Shown: positions 43,805 through 53,049 of the stretch, in pieces
How the letters are laid out: every line of letters starts with the position of its first letter
Position numbering within the stretch: the first letter of the stretch is position 1
Assembly (NCBI RefSeq): GCF_036346855.1
Contig: NZ_CP107841.1
Coordinates: forward strand, 6,452,001 to 6,516,000
Direction of reading: 5' to 3'
Source: Streptomyces europaeiscabiei
GTDB lineage: Bacteria > Actinomycetota > Actinomycetes > Streptomycetales > Streptomycetaceae
DNA: 64,000 nucleotides
The notes under the pieces: model-generated
The model's database searches: none
Told to the model about the DNA's origin: nothing
The model's input: the letters and a program-made list of their open reading frames with translations, nothing else
Made by a program: the position numbers and the translations under genes

Positions 43805-45595
43805 GTGCCTCAAGACGCTTACGACTACGACGTCATCGTGGTCGGATCAGGCTTCGGCGGCTCGGTGACCGCCCTCCGCCTCACGGAGAAGGGCTACCGG
43901 GTCGGTGTCCTGGAGGCGGGCCGCCGCTTCACCCGCGCCACCCTCCCCAAGAACTCCTGGGACCTCAAGAACTATCTGTGGGCCCCGGCCCTCGGCATGT
44001 ACGGCCTCCAGCGCATCCACCTGCTGGGCAACGTCATGGTGCTGGCCGGAGCCGGTGTGGGCGGCGGCTCCCTCAACTACGCCAACACCCTCTACGTACC
44101 GCCGAAACCGTTCTTCGAGGACCCCCAGTGGAAGGACATCACCGACTGGCAGGAGGAGCTGAAGCCGTACTACGACCAGGCCCGCCGCATGCTCGGCGTA
44201 CGGCTCAACCCGACGATGACCCCGTCGGACGTGCACCTGAAGGCCGCCGCCGAGCGGATGGGCGTCGGTGACAGCTTCCACCTCGCCCCGGTCGGTGTCT
44301 TCTTCGGCGACGGGGAGGACGCCGACGGCAAGGCGAAGGCCGCCCCCGGCGAGCAGGTGGCGGACCCCTACTTCGGCGGCGCGGGCCCTGCCCGCAACGC
44401 CTGCACCGAGTGCGGCGAGTGCATGACCGGCTGCCGCCACGGCGCGAAGAACACCCTCAACGAGAACTACCTCCACCTCGCCGAGAAGGCGGGCGCGGTC
44501 GTCCACCCGATGACCACGGTCGTCGCCCTCACCGAGGACTCGCAGGGCGGCTACGCCGTCACGACCCTCCCGACCGACGAGCGCCGCAAGGGCGCGTCCC
44601 GGGTGCTGAAGGCCCGCCGGGTCGTCCTCGCGGCCGGCACCTACGGCACCCAGACCCTGCTGCACCGTATGAAGGCGAACGGTCAACTGCCGCACATCTC
44701 GGACCGGTTGGGCATGCTGACCCGCACCAACTCCGAGGCCCTCGTCGGCGCCCAGACCGACAGGCGCCGCTACCGCAAGGCCCACGGCGCGCCCGAGGTC
44801 GACTTCACCAGGGGTGTGGCGATCACCTCCTCCATCCACCCCGACGAGAACACCCACATCGAGCCGGTCCGCTACGGCAAGGGCTCCAACGCGATGGGTG
44901 GCCTGTCGATCCTCCAGGTCCCGTACGCGGGCGGCACCGCGTCGGACGCCTCCCGCGTGCTCGGCTGGCTGGCGTACGCGGCCAAGCACCCCCTGCTGGT
45001 GGCCCGTTCCCTCTCCAACCGCCGCTGGTCGGAGCGGACCATCATCGGCCTGGTGATGCAGTCCCTGGACAACTCCCTGTCGACGCACCTGAAGGCGAAG
45101 GGCCTGGGCAAAGGACTGTTGACGGCACGTCAGGGGCACGGCGCGCCCAACCCCAAGCAGATCGAGGCCGCTTCGACGGCCGCCTCCACCATCGCCGCCG
45201 AGATCAACGGCTTCGCCGGCAGCAACGTGGGCGAACTGATGGGGACCCCGCTCACCGCGCACTTCCTCGGCGGCTGCCCCATCGGCGCCACCGCGGCCGA
45301 CGGCGTGATCGACCCGTACCACCGTCTCTACGGCCACCCCGGCATCTCCGTCGTCGACGGCGCCGCCGTCTCCGCGAACCTGGGCGTGAACCCGTCCCTG
45401 ACCATCACCGCGCAGGCCGAGCGCGCGATGTCGTACTGGCCCAACAAAGGCGAGCCCGACCACCGCCCGGCCTCCGGCTCCGGCTACGAACGCCTCAGCC
45501 CGGTCGAGCCCGCGCACCCGGCGGTCCCGGCGGACGCCTTCGGCGCGCTGCGGCTGCCGCTGATGCCGGTGCCGAAGGTACCGCCGAAGAAGTAG
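43805..45595 (+). CDS. GMC-family FAD oxidoreductase with four-Cys motif
   Basis: 596 residues, GTG start preceded by GAGGAG. The FAD-binding VIVVGSGFGGSVTALRL is followed by LAGAGVGGGSLNYANTL and a C-terminal HFLGGCPIGATAADGV and NPSLTITAQAERA, as in the cholesterol-oxidase-like branch of the GMC family. Cys residues at 200, 203, 206 and 210 (CTECGECMTGC) are arranged as in a [4Fe-4S] ferredoxin site. This motif is conserved in this subgroup but is unusual for GMC enzymes. The substrate is unknown, with sterols and other alcohols being possibilities. The adjacent aldehyde dehydrogenase could process its product. Confidence 0.88.
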   Translation: MPQDAYDYDVIVVGSGFGGSVTALRLTEKGYRVGVLEAGRRFTRATLPKNSWDLKNYLWAPALGMYGLQRIHLLGNVMVLAGAGVGGGSLNYANTLYVPPKPFFEDPQWKDITDWQEELKPYYDQARRMLGVRLNPTMTPSDVHLKAAAERMGVGDSFHLAPVGVFFGDGEDADGKAKAAPGEQVADPYFGGAGPARNACTECGECMTGCRHGAKNTLNENYLHLAEKAGAVVHPMTTVVALTEDSQGGYAVTTLPTDERRKGASRVLKARRVVLAAGTYGTQTLLHRMKANGQLPHISDRLGMLTRTNSEALVGAQTDRRRYRKAHGAPEVDFTRGVAITSSIHPDENTHIEPVRYGKGSNAMGGLSILQVPYAGGTASDASRVLGWLAYAAKHPLLVARSLSNRRWSERTIIGLVMQSLDNSLSTHLKAKGLGKGLLTARQGHGAPNPKQIEAASTAASTIAAEINGFAGSNVGELMGTPLTAHFLGGCPIGATAADGVIDPYHRLYGHPGISVVDGAAVSANLGVNPSLTITAQAERAMSYWPNKGEPDHRPASGSGYERLSPVEPAHPAVPADAFGALRLPLMPVPKVPPKK

Positions 45596-45644
45596 AAGCA
45601 GTCGGCCCGGACTCAGGAAGCGGCACAAGGAACATGACAGCGGA

Positions 45645-45680
45645 GAAGGACCCGCACCCCCCTCCGAGCGCGGGTCCTTC
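45645..45680 (+). terminator. Terminator after GMC oxidoreductase gene
   Basis: 11-bp perfect stem GAAGGACCCGC / GCGGGTCCTTC with a 14-nt loop, 50 bp past the stop, followed by TCTCGT. Confidence 0.8.
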
Positions 45681-45894
45681 TCTCGTGTGCCAGGTGTGAC
45701 CCGTGGGTGGTGTGAAGGGTTGCCCCTGTGATGACAGTTTTTTCGTGTGACGTGAGTCACATATGCCTGGGGCTGAAGTGAGACCCGAAACCGGTTGTGG
45801 CGCCATGTCGCACACATGATCTGATGTGGCCTGAGAGGCCTCTGTGAGGCATGTGATGAAAGCCGTAAGGGTGGGGGACATGAAGGTGGGGGAC

Positions 45895-46635
45895 ATGAAG
45901 TCGACGATGTCGCGGGCGGCGGTGGCTGTCTCGGTCGCGGCCGCGCTGGGGTTCACTGCGGCGTGCGGTGGGAGCGACGGGGGCAAGGACGCGGACGCCA
46001 AGCCGTCGGCCGTCGGCAGCGCCACGGCCGCCGGGGACGCGAAGAACGAGCAGGACGGGGCAGGGAAGGCCGCGCTGACCGAGGCCCAGCTGAAGGAGGC
46101 CGCCCTCGCGAAGGGTGACGTCAAGGGCTACAAGATCGCCGACATGCCCGCGGAGGACATGCCGGCCGTGCCCGTTCCCGCGGAGCCGGCCACCTGCCAG
46201 CCGCTCGCGAACATGTTCAACTTCACCTCGGACCCGCAGCCGAAGGCCCGCGCCGGACGCACCCTCACCGCGGAGGACGAGCTCTCCGCCAACGTCATCT
46301 CCCTCGCCCTTGCCGCGCATGAGGAGAGCGGCGCCGAGAAGGTCATCGCCGACCTGCGCAAGGCGACGGAGAGCTGCGACGGGTACGAGCACGTCGGCAA
46401 CAAGTACACCGACATCGAGGCCCTCGCTGCCCCGAAGCAGGGGGACGAGGCCGTCGCGTACAAGCTGAAGGCCGACATCGAGGGGGCGAAGATCCCGATG
46501 TCCTTCACGGTGGTGCGCAGCGGCTCGACGCTCATCGGGTTCTACTCGATGAACATGCTCGACGCGGACAAGGCCGAGGTGCCGGACGAGATCCTCGACG
46601 CGCAGGTCGCGAAGGTGGAGAAGGTCGCCGGCTGA
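45895..46635 (+). CDS. Secreted lipoprotein of unknown function
   Basis: 246 residues from the ATG at 45895. The signal peptide has a basic start (MKSTMSR), a hydrophobic core and the lipobox FTAAC. The mature part starts Gly/Ser/Asp-rich and contains a domain with alternating strands and two further Cys (ATCQPLANMFNFTS, ATESCDGYEHVG) that could form a disulphide. A family of similar Streptomyces lipoproteins exists, with no known function. The ribosome binding site GGTGGGGGAC is present twice, 15 bp apart, because GTGGGGGACATGAAG is duplicated, so a start at 45880 is also possible. Confidence 0.75.
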   Translation: MKSTMSRAAVAVSVAAALGFTAACGGSDGGKDADAKPSAVGSATAAGDAKNEQDGAGKAALTEAQLKEAALAKGDVKGYKIADMPAEDMPAVPVPAEPATCQPLANMFNFTSDPQPKARAGRTLTAEDELSANVISLALAAHEESGAEKVIADLRKATESCDGYEHVGNKYTDIEALAAPKQGDEAVAYKLKADIEGAKIPMSFTVVRSGSTLIGFYSMNMLDADKAEVPDEILDAQVAKVEKVAG

Positions 46636-46652
46636 GCGGACCACGGCATGAC

Positions 46653-46688
46653 GAAGGGCCCCGCGAGACGGAAGTCGCGGGGCCCTTC
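46653..46688 (+). terminator. Terminator after lipoprotein gene
   Basis: Perfect 14-bp stem GAAGGGCCCCGCGA / TCGCGGGGCCCTTC, loop GACGGAAG, 17 bp after the stop. Confidence 0.92.
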
Positions 46689-47159
46689 TGCGTCAGCACC
46701 GACGTCAGGGCAGCGCCGGTGCCTCGAAGCGGCGCCGGGGGATTGCGCCGCTGGCTCGGAAGGTGGAACCGGGGTCGGCGCTCCGGCGCACCGGGGCGTG
46801 CGCCCGGTGTCGACCCAGGGCGTTCGGTGGCGGACCGTTCCGCATCGTGAGGGACGGACAACGGCCTCCGCAACCGCTTCGACCGCCCCGGAACGGATTC
46901 CGCCGGACGGCCCCGGGCGTCCCCGGAGCCGACCGTTCTCTTGCGTGACCGGGCTGCTGTCCCCTGCCGTCCGGTCACAACCATGGAGCGAGGTCCCACG
47001 GCGCACGGCACGATCCGTACGCCTCATCGCTCCAGCGGAGCCACGCGTGGTTCTTTCGGGCCCGAACCTGGCTGGCACGGACACCGACACCAACGAAGCG
47101 TGTCGTACGACGGTCACGCGCCGTACGGGTGAGAGGGCAGGCGTACGTACGTCCGCCGG
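46689..47159. other. Intergenic region, no supported gene
   Basis: About 470 bp between the lipoprotein terminator and the convergent end of the chorismate mutase gene. Open frames on both strands have no ribosome binding site and no known domain. Confidence 0.5.
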
Positions 47160-47456
47160 TCAGATGCGCCCCCGGCACAGCTCCAGGAGGGTCATGGCGA
47201 GCGCGGTGCCGGGCTTGCCGATGGCGTCCCTGTAGTGGGCGAGGATCTCCATCTCGCGGGAGAGGTTCACCCGGCGGCCGCCGGACTCGATCCGGGCCTC
47301 CTGGATCACGGCGGAGACCGCCACCCGTTCCTGGATCAGGCCGATGATCCGGTCGTCCAGCGCGTCGATGCGCTCACGGGCGCCGGCGATCACACCGGCC
47401 GCCTCGGAGGTACGGGCGCCGGTCACGTCGATGGCGGTCACGTCGGTGGCGGTCAT
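47160..47456 (-). CDS. Chorismate mutase (AroQ class)
   Basis: 98 residues, all-helical. [24 protein letters not shown] contains the conserved Arg and Asp of helix 1 ([12 protein letters not shown]); [20 protein letters not shown] carries the Arg and Glu of the middle helix. The enzyme converts chorismate to prephenate, opening phenylalanine and tyrosine synthesis in the cytoplasm. The ATG at 47456 has AGGAGG 3 nt upstream. A hairpin lies 60-100 bp upstream in the leader. It diverges from guaA across 363 bp. Confidence 0.9.
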   Translation of the reverse strand: MTATDVTAIDVTGARTSEAAGVIAGARERIDALDDRIIGLIQERVAVSAVIQEARIESGGRRVNLSREMEILAHYRDAIGKPGTALAMTLLELCRGRI

Positions 47457-47516
47457 AGGAGGCTCCTCGTCGGAAGGTCGGAAGAGGCTCCCCGAAGCGG
47501 TAGGACCCGGAGAACG

Positions 47517-47553
47517 CCAGACGCCCCGGACCTTGTCGGCCCGGGGCGCCTGG
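47517..47553 (-). promoter_or_regulatory. Hairpin in chorismate mutase leader
   Basis: CCAGACGCCCCGG paired with CCGGGGCGCCTGG (one mismatch), 11-nt loop, 61-97 bp upstream of the chorismate mutase start. It has the shape of a terminator but lies before the gene. An attenuator is possible, not shown. Confidence 0.35.
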
Positions 47554-47819
47554 GGAAGTCGCTTGTCAGTGACTCAAGCAACACGACCATGGCAGCCGGT
47601 GGGCCGGTTGCCATAGGTAAAGAGGAAGGTCGTGTGCCTGAGCATGGGGGTCAGTATGCCATGCGGTACGGCGGAGCCTTCCGGGCCCGAGCGGGTGGTG
47701 GGGTGGGCAGAGGTCCTCGGGCGCTCGGGGGCGGAGCCTCCCAGTGGGCCCACTGGGGGAGTCGGCACCCCGGTAGACTCGACCGCACAGACCCCCGCCC
47801 GACCGCCGGAAGGCACCCC

Positions 47820-49400
47820 GTGTCATCAGCGAACCCCGCTGCCGCCGTCCCCGACACCGTCCTGGTCGTCGACTTCGGCGCCCAGTACGCCCAGCTCATC
47901 GCCCGACGGGTCCGCGAGGCCCGGGTCTACAGCGAGATCGTGCCGAGCACCATGCCGGTCGCGGAGATGCTCGCCAGGAACCCGGCGGCGATCATCCTCT
48001 CCGGCGGCCCCTCCTCGGTCTACGCCGAGGGCGCCCCCCGCCTCGACCGCGCGCTCTTCGAGGCCGGCGTCCCCGTCTTCGGCATGTGTTACGGCTTCCA
48101 GCTGATGGCCACGACCCTCGGCGGCACGGTCGACAACACGGGGGCGCGCGAGTACGGCCGTACACCCCTCCATGTCTCCAAGGCCGGCAGCACCCTCTTC
48201 GAGGGCACCCCCGGCGAGCAGTCCGTGTGGATGTCCCACGGCGACGCCTGCTCCGCCGCCCCCGAGGGCTTCACGGTGACGGCCTCCACCGACGTCGTAC
48301 CGGTCGCCGCCTTCGAGGACGACGAGAAGAAGCTGTACGGCGTCCAGTACCACCCGGAGGTCATGCACTCCACGCACGGCCAGCAGGTCCTGGAGCACTT
48401 CCTCTACCGGGGCGCGGGCATCACCCCGAGCTGGACCACCGGCAACGTCATCGAGGAGCAGGTCGAGGCCATCCGCGAGCTGGTCGGCGACAAGCGCGCG
48501 ATCTGCGGCCTCTCCGGCGGCGTGGACTCCGCCGTCGCCGCGGCCCTCGTGCAGAAGGCCATCGGCTCCCAGCTGACCTGCGTGTACGTCGACCACGGTC
48601 TGATGCGCAAGAACGAGACCGAGCAGGTCGAGAAGGACTTCGTCGCCGCGACCGGCGTCCAGCTGAAGGTCGTGGACGCGGAGGAGCGGTTCCTCAAGGC
48701 GCTCGCCGGGGTCTCCGACCCCGAGCAGAAGCGGAAGATCATCGGCCGCGAGTTCATCCGCGTCTTCGAGCAGGCCCAGGCGGAGATCATCGCCGACGAG
48801 GGCCCCGAGGTGGCGTTCCTCGTCCAGGGCACCCTCTACCCGGACGTCGTCGAGTCCGGCGGCGGCACCGGCACGGCCAACATCAAGTCCCACCACAACG
48901 TGGGCGGCCTGCCTGAGGACCTCGAGTTCCAGCTGATCGAGCCGCTCCGCCAGCTCTTCAAGGACGAGGTCCGGATGGTCGGCCAGGAGCTGGGGCTCCC
49001 GGAGGAGATCGTCCAGCGACAGCCGTTCCCCGGCCCCGGCCTCGGTATCCGGATCGTCGGCGAGGTCACCAAGGACCGGCTCGACCTGCTCCGCGAGGCC
49101 GACGCCATCGCCCGCGAGGAGCTGACGGCGGCCGGCCTCGACCGTGACATCTGGCAGTGCCCGGTGGTGCTGCTGGCGGACGTCCGGTCCGTCGGCGTCC
49201 AGGGCGACGGCCGCACCTACGGCCACCCCATCGTCCTTCGCCCGGTCTCCTCCGAGGACGCCATGACCGCCGACTGGTCCCGGCTGCCGTACGAGGTCCT
49301 CGCGAAGATCTCCACCCGCATCACCAACGAGGTCGCGGACGTCAACCGCGTGGTCCTCGACGTGACGAGCAAGCCCCCGGGGACGATCGAGTGGGAGTAG
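47820..49400 (+). CDS. guaA: GMP synthase (glutamine-hydrolysing)
   Basis: 526 residues from the GTG at 47820 (GGAAGG 6 nt upstream). Class I glutamine amidotransferase domain: [20 protein letters not shown], the nucleophile in [13 protein letters not shown], and the His/Glu pair in [11 protein letters not shown]-pyrophosphatase domain: the P-loop [17 protein letters not shown] and the dimerisation domain ending [10 protein letters not shown]. It makes GMP from XMP and glutamine, completing the pathway begun by guaB at 20.4 kb. A TAGACT at 47774 could be its -10. Confidence 0.98.
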   Translation: MSSANPAAAVPDTVLVVDFGAQYAQLIARRVREARVYSEIVPSTMPVAEMLARNPAAIILSGGPSSVYAEGAPRLDRALFEAGVPVFGMCYGFQLMATTLGGTVDNTGAREYGRTPLHVSKAGSTLFEGTPGEQSVWMSHGDACSAAPEGFTVTASTDVVPVAAFEDDEKKLYGVQYHPEVMHSTHGQQVLEHFLYRGAGITPSWTTGNVIEEQVEAIRELVGDKRAICGLSGGVDSAVAAALVQKAIGSQLTCVYVDHGLMRKNETEQVEKDFVAATGVQLKVVDAEERFLKALAGVSDPEQKRKIIGREFIRVFEQAQAEIIADEGPEVAFLVQGTLYPDVVESGGGTGTANIKSHHNVGGLPEDLEFQLIEPLRQLFKDEVRMVGQELGLPEEIVQRQPFPGPGLGIRIVGEVTKDRLDLLREADAIAREELTAAGLDRDIWQCPVVLLADVRSVGVQGDGRTYGHPIVLRPVSSEDAMTADWSRLPYEVLAKISTRITNEVADVNRVVLDVTSKPPGTIEWE

Positions 49401-49414
49401 ACCCCGCTTGAGGG

Positions 49415-49975
49415 TCAGGTCCGCTTGAGGGTCCGCATCGGCTCTCCGGGCTTCCAGACCTGGACGACCAGGTACTTGTCGTCCTCGACGTAGGTCCGTA
49501 CGACCTCCGTCAGCTCGGTGCGGAAGAGGTGGAACGGCTCCGGCGGTTCCACCTCTTCGCCGTCTCCGCTCTTCTCCGCGGCGGTGTCCTTGGCGCCTTC
49601 CCCGCCGCTCGCCTCGCCGCTCGCCTCGCCTTCCGCGCCGTACGCCGCCTTGACCGCGGGGTCGTCGACCTCGACCGCCCGCCCGCTCACCCTGACGTCA
49701 CCGCCGCCCATCTCCGTGCCGGGGCCCGGGTTGGCCTGCAGCGAGAAACGGGGATCGCGGCGCAGATCGAGCGCCTTGAGGGAGCCCGACATCATCCCCA
49801 GCCACAGCTCCCCGTTCACGAACCGGACCTCCAGCCCGGTGGTACGGGGGGAGCCGTCCCTGCGGAGGGTGGCGAGGGTGTGATGGGTGAAGGCGCCGAA
49901 GCGCGCCTCGACAGTCTGTGCGAGCTCGGGCTCGGCGGCGACGAACGCGCCCCAGTTCGAAAGATTCTCCGGCAT
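49415..49975 (-). CDS. Pyridoxamine 5'-phosphate oxidase-fold protein
   Basis: 186 residues from the ATG at 49975. The split-barrel FMN-binding fold shows in FGAFTHHTLATLRRDGSPRT, GLEVRFVNGELWLGMMSGSLKA and DPRFSLQANP. Residues of about 120-150 are a Gly/Glu/Ala-rich insertion (GEASGEASGGEGAKDTA) absent from most relatives. Many actinobacterial members bind F420 or flavin and not pyridoxamine phosphate. Converges on guaA with 14 bp between the stops. Confidence 0.82.
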   Translation of the reverse strand: MPENLSNWGAFVAAEPELAQTVEARFGAFTHHTLATLRRDGSPRTTGLEVRFVNGELWLGMMSGSLKALDLRRDPRFSLQANPGPGTEMGGGDVRVSGRAVEVDDPAVKAAYGAEGEASGEASGGEGAKDTAAEKSGDGEEVEPPEPFHLFRTELTEVVRTYVEDDKYLVVQVWKPGEPMRTLKRT

Positions 49976-50186
49976 ACGTCGAGTCTCGCGCGGATACCCG
50001 ACAACCACTGTCCGGTTACCCCGAGCGACGTACGACGAACGGTTCGACCCGAGCGAAGGGCAGGTGGCTTGGCGCGCTTCCGTGACTTGCGTAACGGTTG
50101 CGCACTCTCTTCACGGGACGGGCCTGTTCTGTCAGGGGCACCGACGGTAACTTCCGCTTCGTAAAGGAAGTCACTCTGGAGGACAC

Positions 50187-50981
50187 ATGCACGGGCCCAC
50201 ACCGCCCCTGCCCCTACCCACCGACCAGCTCCGGTTCGCCATGCCGCCGATGCACGAATCGGCACAGGACGAGCGGCGGCACCGCAAGGAACGGCTGGCC
50301 GGGGCCCTGCGGATCTTCGGGCGACTGGGGTTCGAGGAGGGCGTCTCGGGGCACATCACCGCGCGCGACCCGGAATTCAGCGACTGTTTCTGGGTCAATC
50401 CGTTCGGGATGCCGTTCAAGCACGTCACGGTGAGTGACCTGGTGCTCGCCAACCAGGACGGGCAGGTGATCGAGGGCCGCTACCACGTGAACCAGGCCGC
50501 CTTCACCGTCCACGCGCAGGTGCACGCCGCCCGACCCGACGTCGTCGCGGTCGCGCACTGTCACTCCGTGCACGGCCGTGCGCTGGCCGCCCTCGGTGAC
50601 CTGCTCGACCCGATCACCCAGGAGTCCTGCGCGTTCTACGAGGACCAGGCGCTCTACGACCACTACACGGGCGTCGCGGTGGACGCGGACGAGGGCCGCC
50701 GCATCGCCGGCGTGCTCGGCAGCCGCAAGGCACTCGTGCTGCGCAACCATGGTCTGCTGACGGTCGGCGACTCGGTCGACGCGGCGGCGTGGTGGTTCCT
50801 GTCGATGGAACGCTCGGCACAGGTGCAGCTCACCGCCAAGGCGGCAGGACGGCCGCTGATGATCGAGCACCGACTGGCCGCGGCGACGCGGGAACAGGCG
50901 GGCGGAGATCTGGTGGCGTGGATCAACTATCAGCCGCTGTGGCAGGACATCAGCAGGAGCGAGCCGGATCTGTTGAGCTGA
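50187..50981 (+). CDS. Class II aldolase/adducin-fold protein
   Basis: 264 residues. GVSGHITARDPE, HCHSVHGRALA (two zinc-binding His) and RNHGLLTVGDSV (third His) define the aldolase class II/adducin domain, typical of fuculose-phosphate aldolase relatives. A Pro-rich N-terminus of about 20 residues precedes it. Whether it is an aldolase, epimerase or structural member cannot be read. GGAGGACAC leads directly to the ATG. It is monocistronic as far as I can see. Confidence 0.87.
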   Translation: MHGPTPPLPLPTDQLRFAMPPMHESAQDERRHRKERLAGALRIFGRLGFEEGVSGHITARDPEFSDCFWVNPFGMPFKHVTVSDLVLANQDGQVIEGRYHVNQAAFTVHAQVHAARPDVVAVAHCHSVHGRALAALGDLLDPITQESCAFYEDQALYDHYTGVAVDADEGRRIAGVLGSRKALVLRNHGLLTVGDSVDAAAWWFLSMERSAQVQLTAKAAGRPLMIEHRLAAATREQAGGDLVAWINYQPLWQDISRSEPDLLS

Positions 50982-50984
50982 ACA

Positions 50985-51019
50985 GGGGCGCCCGAAAGGG
51001 GCGCGGGGAACTGCGCGAC
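50985..51019. repeat. Streptomyces intergenic repeat, type B (short copy)
   Basis: Hairpin GGGGCGCCCGAAAGGGGCGC continuing GGGGAACTGCGCGAC. Same family as the copy at 43721. It abuts the DUF4429 remnant and may mark where the rest of that gene was lost. Confidence 0.65.
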
Positions 51020-51022
51020 GTC

Positions 51023-51120
51023 TGCCGCAACAGAGCCACGGAACGGTGCAGGCCCGGCGTGACCAGGACCGCGCTGCCGTCGAAGGCCCAGGTCCCGTCC
51101 CGCTGGATGATCTCGGCCAT
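51023..51120 (-). pseudogene. 5' remnant of a DUF4429 gene
   Basis: On the minus strand an ATG at 51120 opens the reading MAEIIQRDGTWAFDGSAV, then LVTPGLHRSVALLRQ. This is the highly characteristic N-terminus of Streptomyces DUF4429 proteins. After about 33 codons the similarity ends at the type B repeat. The frame closes at 50950, giving 56 codons, whereas intact members have roughly 300 residues. The gene has been truncated and only its start survives. Identification rests on my memory of the family. Confidence 0.7.
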
Positions 51121-51362
51121 GGGGAGATTCTCGCAGCCGGGTCAACACGGGCACCGCGACTTCACCCCGGGGTTCTCTTGCGCGGAGTGGACCTGCCGGA
51201 CGCGGGCCGTGTTCCGTACGGCACAATGCGCTGTCATCGCAGGGCAGTTGTACGGCCGCACGGCTGTGGTAGCGAGCGGGCGTACGCACGACCCCCGGCG
51301 ACGACTACGAGGTCGTCCACGAAGGCGCCCATGACAGCGCTGACAAGGCGCTGATGAAGGCG

Positions 51363-51470
51363 TCGACGACGACGATGACGACGGCGATGACGACAACGGC
51401 AATGACGACGGCGGCGAATGCCGAGGGACGCGGACGCGGAGGCGGACGCGGAGGCGGACGCGCGCGGGAA
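51363..51470. repeat. GAC/GGACGC short repeats before membrane-protein gene
   Basis: A GAC/GAT trinucleotide tract runs into three copies of GCGGACGCGGAG. Frames stay open across it, but it is probably upstream of the true start of the following gene. Confidence 0.65.
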
Positions 51471-51510
51471 GGCGGGCTCGGGCGTGGCGGTGCAGGAGGC
51501 GAGAGGGGGC

Positions 51511-52764
51511 ATGGGCGCGGGCGCCCATGAAGGCAGGTGCACGTGCGGGGACTGCCCGCACGGGGCGCGTGCGGGACATCGGCGTGCGGTCGCCGAGTTC
51601 CTGCTGAAGCGGGAGGAGTTCGCGTCCGGGCAGGGACTGCCCGCGGCCGTCGCGCACTCCGCGTCCGCCTCCCGGCAGTGGGTCTCCGACGAACTCACCC
51701 AGTCCGCGGCCCTGGTCGCCGAACGCGGCCGCGTCGAGGGCGAGGCCTGGCTCGCCCGTCTGTGGCTGCGCACGGCGATCGTCGTCTGGGTCGCCGTCGT
51801 GACCCTCCTCCTCGTCCAGTCCCTCACCGCGATCGGTGCGGGCTGGACGGTCGCCCGCACCGCCGGGCTGCTCGCCGCCCTGCTGGTGGCCACGGCCCTG
51901 ACGGGCGCCGGATATCTGCACCGGGCACGCGGCGGAGCCCTCGCCCCCGTCATCGGCGAGGACAACCGCCTCTCCACCTCCCGCGCGATCGCGGCCGGGT
52001 GGGTGCTCTTCGTCGTCTTCGCGGTCCTCGTCCTGGTCGGCCGCCTGGCCGCCGCCTCCGACCACCGCGAACGCGACGCTCTCATCGCCGGCCTCGACCT
52101 CGCCCGCGGCGCGGGCATCGTGACCGTCCTGGCCGTCGTCTGCGGCATCGCGGTCCTGGTCCGCCGTGTCGTAGGCCTCCGAGTCCTGTCCCAACGTCTT
52201 CAGAAGGTCCGCGCCCACCGCCCCCGCGCCGCCGACCTCCTCACCGACGACTCGGGCCGAGGCAGCTTCACGGACATCCAGTACGTGATCATCTGCGCCG
52301 TCGCCCTCATCTTCGCGGCGGTCCGCCTGGCCCGCCGCCCCGACCAGCTCCCCGACCTCCCCTGGGGTTTGGCCCTCCTCGTCCTGGTCTCCGCAGCCAC
52401 CTACGTCGCCGGTAAATACGCCGAGGGCGGCCGTCCCGTCATCCTCTCCGTCGTCCGCGCCCGCGAGGCCGGCGACCTCGACGCCCCCATCCGTAACGGC
52501 GACGACATCGAGATCCGCGGCGCCGGCTTCGTACCGCCGGGTGCCCAGACCGCCGACAGCCTCTCCCGCATGGTCGTCCGCATCGGCCCCGTCCACGTCC
52601 ACGTCCCCCTCGTCCCCGTCGCCGGCGGCTTCGACAACCCCACCGACGCCGTCCTCACTGCCCCCGTCCCCGCCGACGTCGAACCCGGCAAGGTCGATGT
52701 CCAGGTCGTCACAGCCGCCGGCGTGGAAACCAACCGCTACACGATCGAGGTCTCAGCGGACTGA
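51511..52764 (+). CDS. Polytopic membrane protein with C-terminal Ig-like domain
   Basis: 417 residues from the ATG at 51511 (GAGAGGGGGC directly upstream). Residues of about 1-75 are soluble with CTCGDCP, a small Cys pair that could bind metal. Six hydrophobic segments follow (for example VVWVAVVTLLLVQSLTAIGAG and WVLFVVFAVLVLVGRLAAA). The last 90 residues look like an IPT/TIG or Ig-like beta-sandwich (DDIEIRGAGFVPP, VDVQVVTAAGVETNRYTIEV). No function known. The in-frame extension back to 51418 is repeat sequence and is not counted. Convergence: none; the next gene is on the same strand 285 bp on. Confidence 0.65.
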   Translation: MGAGAHEGRCTCGDCPHGARAGHRRAVAEFLLKREEFASGQGLPAAVAHSASASRQWVSDELTQSAALVAERGRVEGEAWLARLWLRTAIVVWVAVVTLLLVQSLTAIGAGWTVARTAGLLAALLVATALTGAGYLHRARGGALAPVIGEDNRLSTSRAIAAGWVLFVVFAVLVLVGRLAAASDHRERDALIAGLDLARGAGIVTVLAVVCGIAVLVRRVVGLRVLSQRLQKVRAHRPRAADLLTDDSGRGSFTDIQYVIICAVALIFAAVRLARRPDQLPDLPWGLALLVLVSAATYVAGKYAEGGRPVILSVVRAREAGDLDAPIRNGDDIEIRGAGFVPPGAQTADSLSRMVVRIGPVHVHVPLVPVAGGFDNPTDAVLTAPVPADVEPGKVDVQVVTAAGVETNRYTIEVSAD

Positions 52765-53049
52765 GCAACCGCCACACGGCGGGGGCCTCGGCGACATCAG
52801 CTCGGGCGGCATGAACTCGATCGGGTCCTGGGCCGGGGGTGGGGTCGAGGGCTGAGCCCGGTTGGATTGAGCCCGGTAGCCATGAGCCCGGATGGGCCCT
52901 TGGGGAGTCCGCCGCCGAGGCCACAGCCCGCCCCCGACAGAGCACCCCGACCCGGAAAAGTGCGCCCGAACCATTGAGCACCCCCACCCCTCCGAACGTA
53001 TCGTCTCCTGAGGGGTCAACGGCACGGCGGACAAGAGGCGGCGCAGACC

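Noticed and set aside
46648..47235. 195-codon plus-strand frame between the lipoprotein and chorismate mutase genes
   Set aside because: It begins inside a terminator hairpin and runs into the antisense of chorismate mutase. No domain seen.
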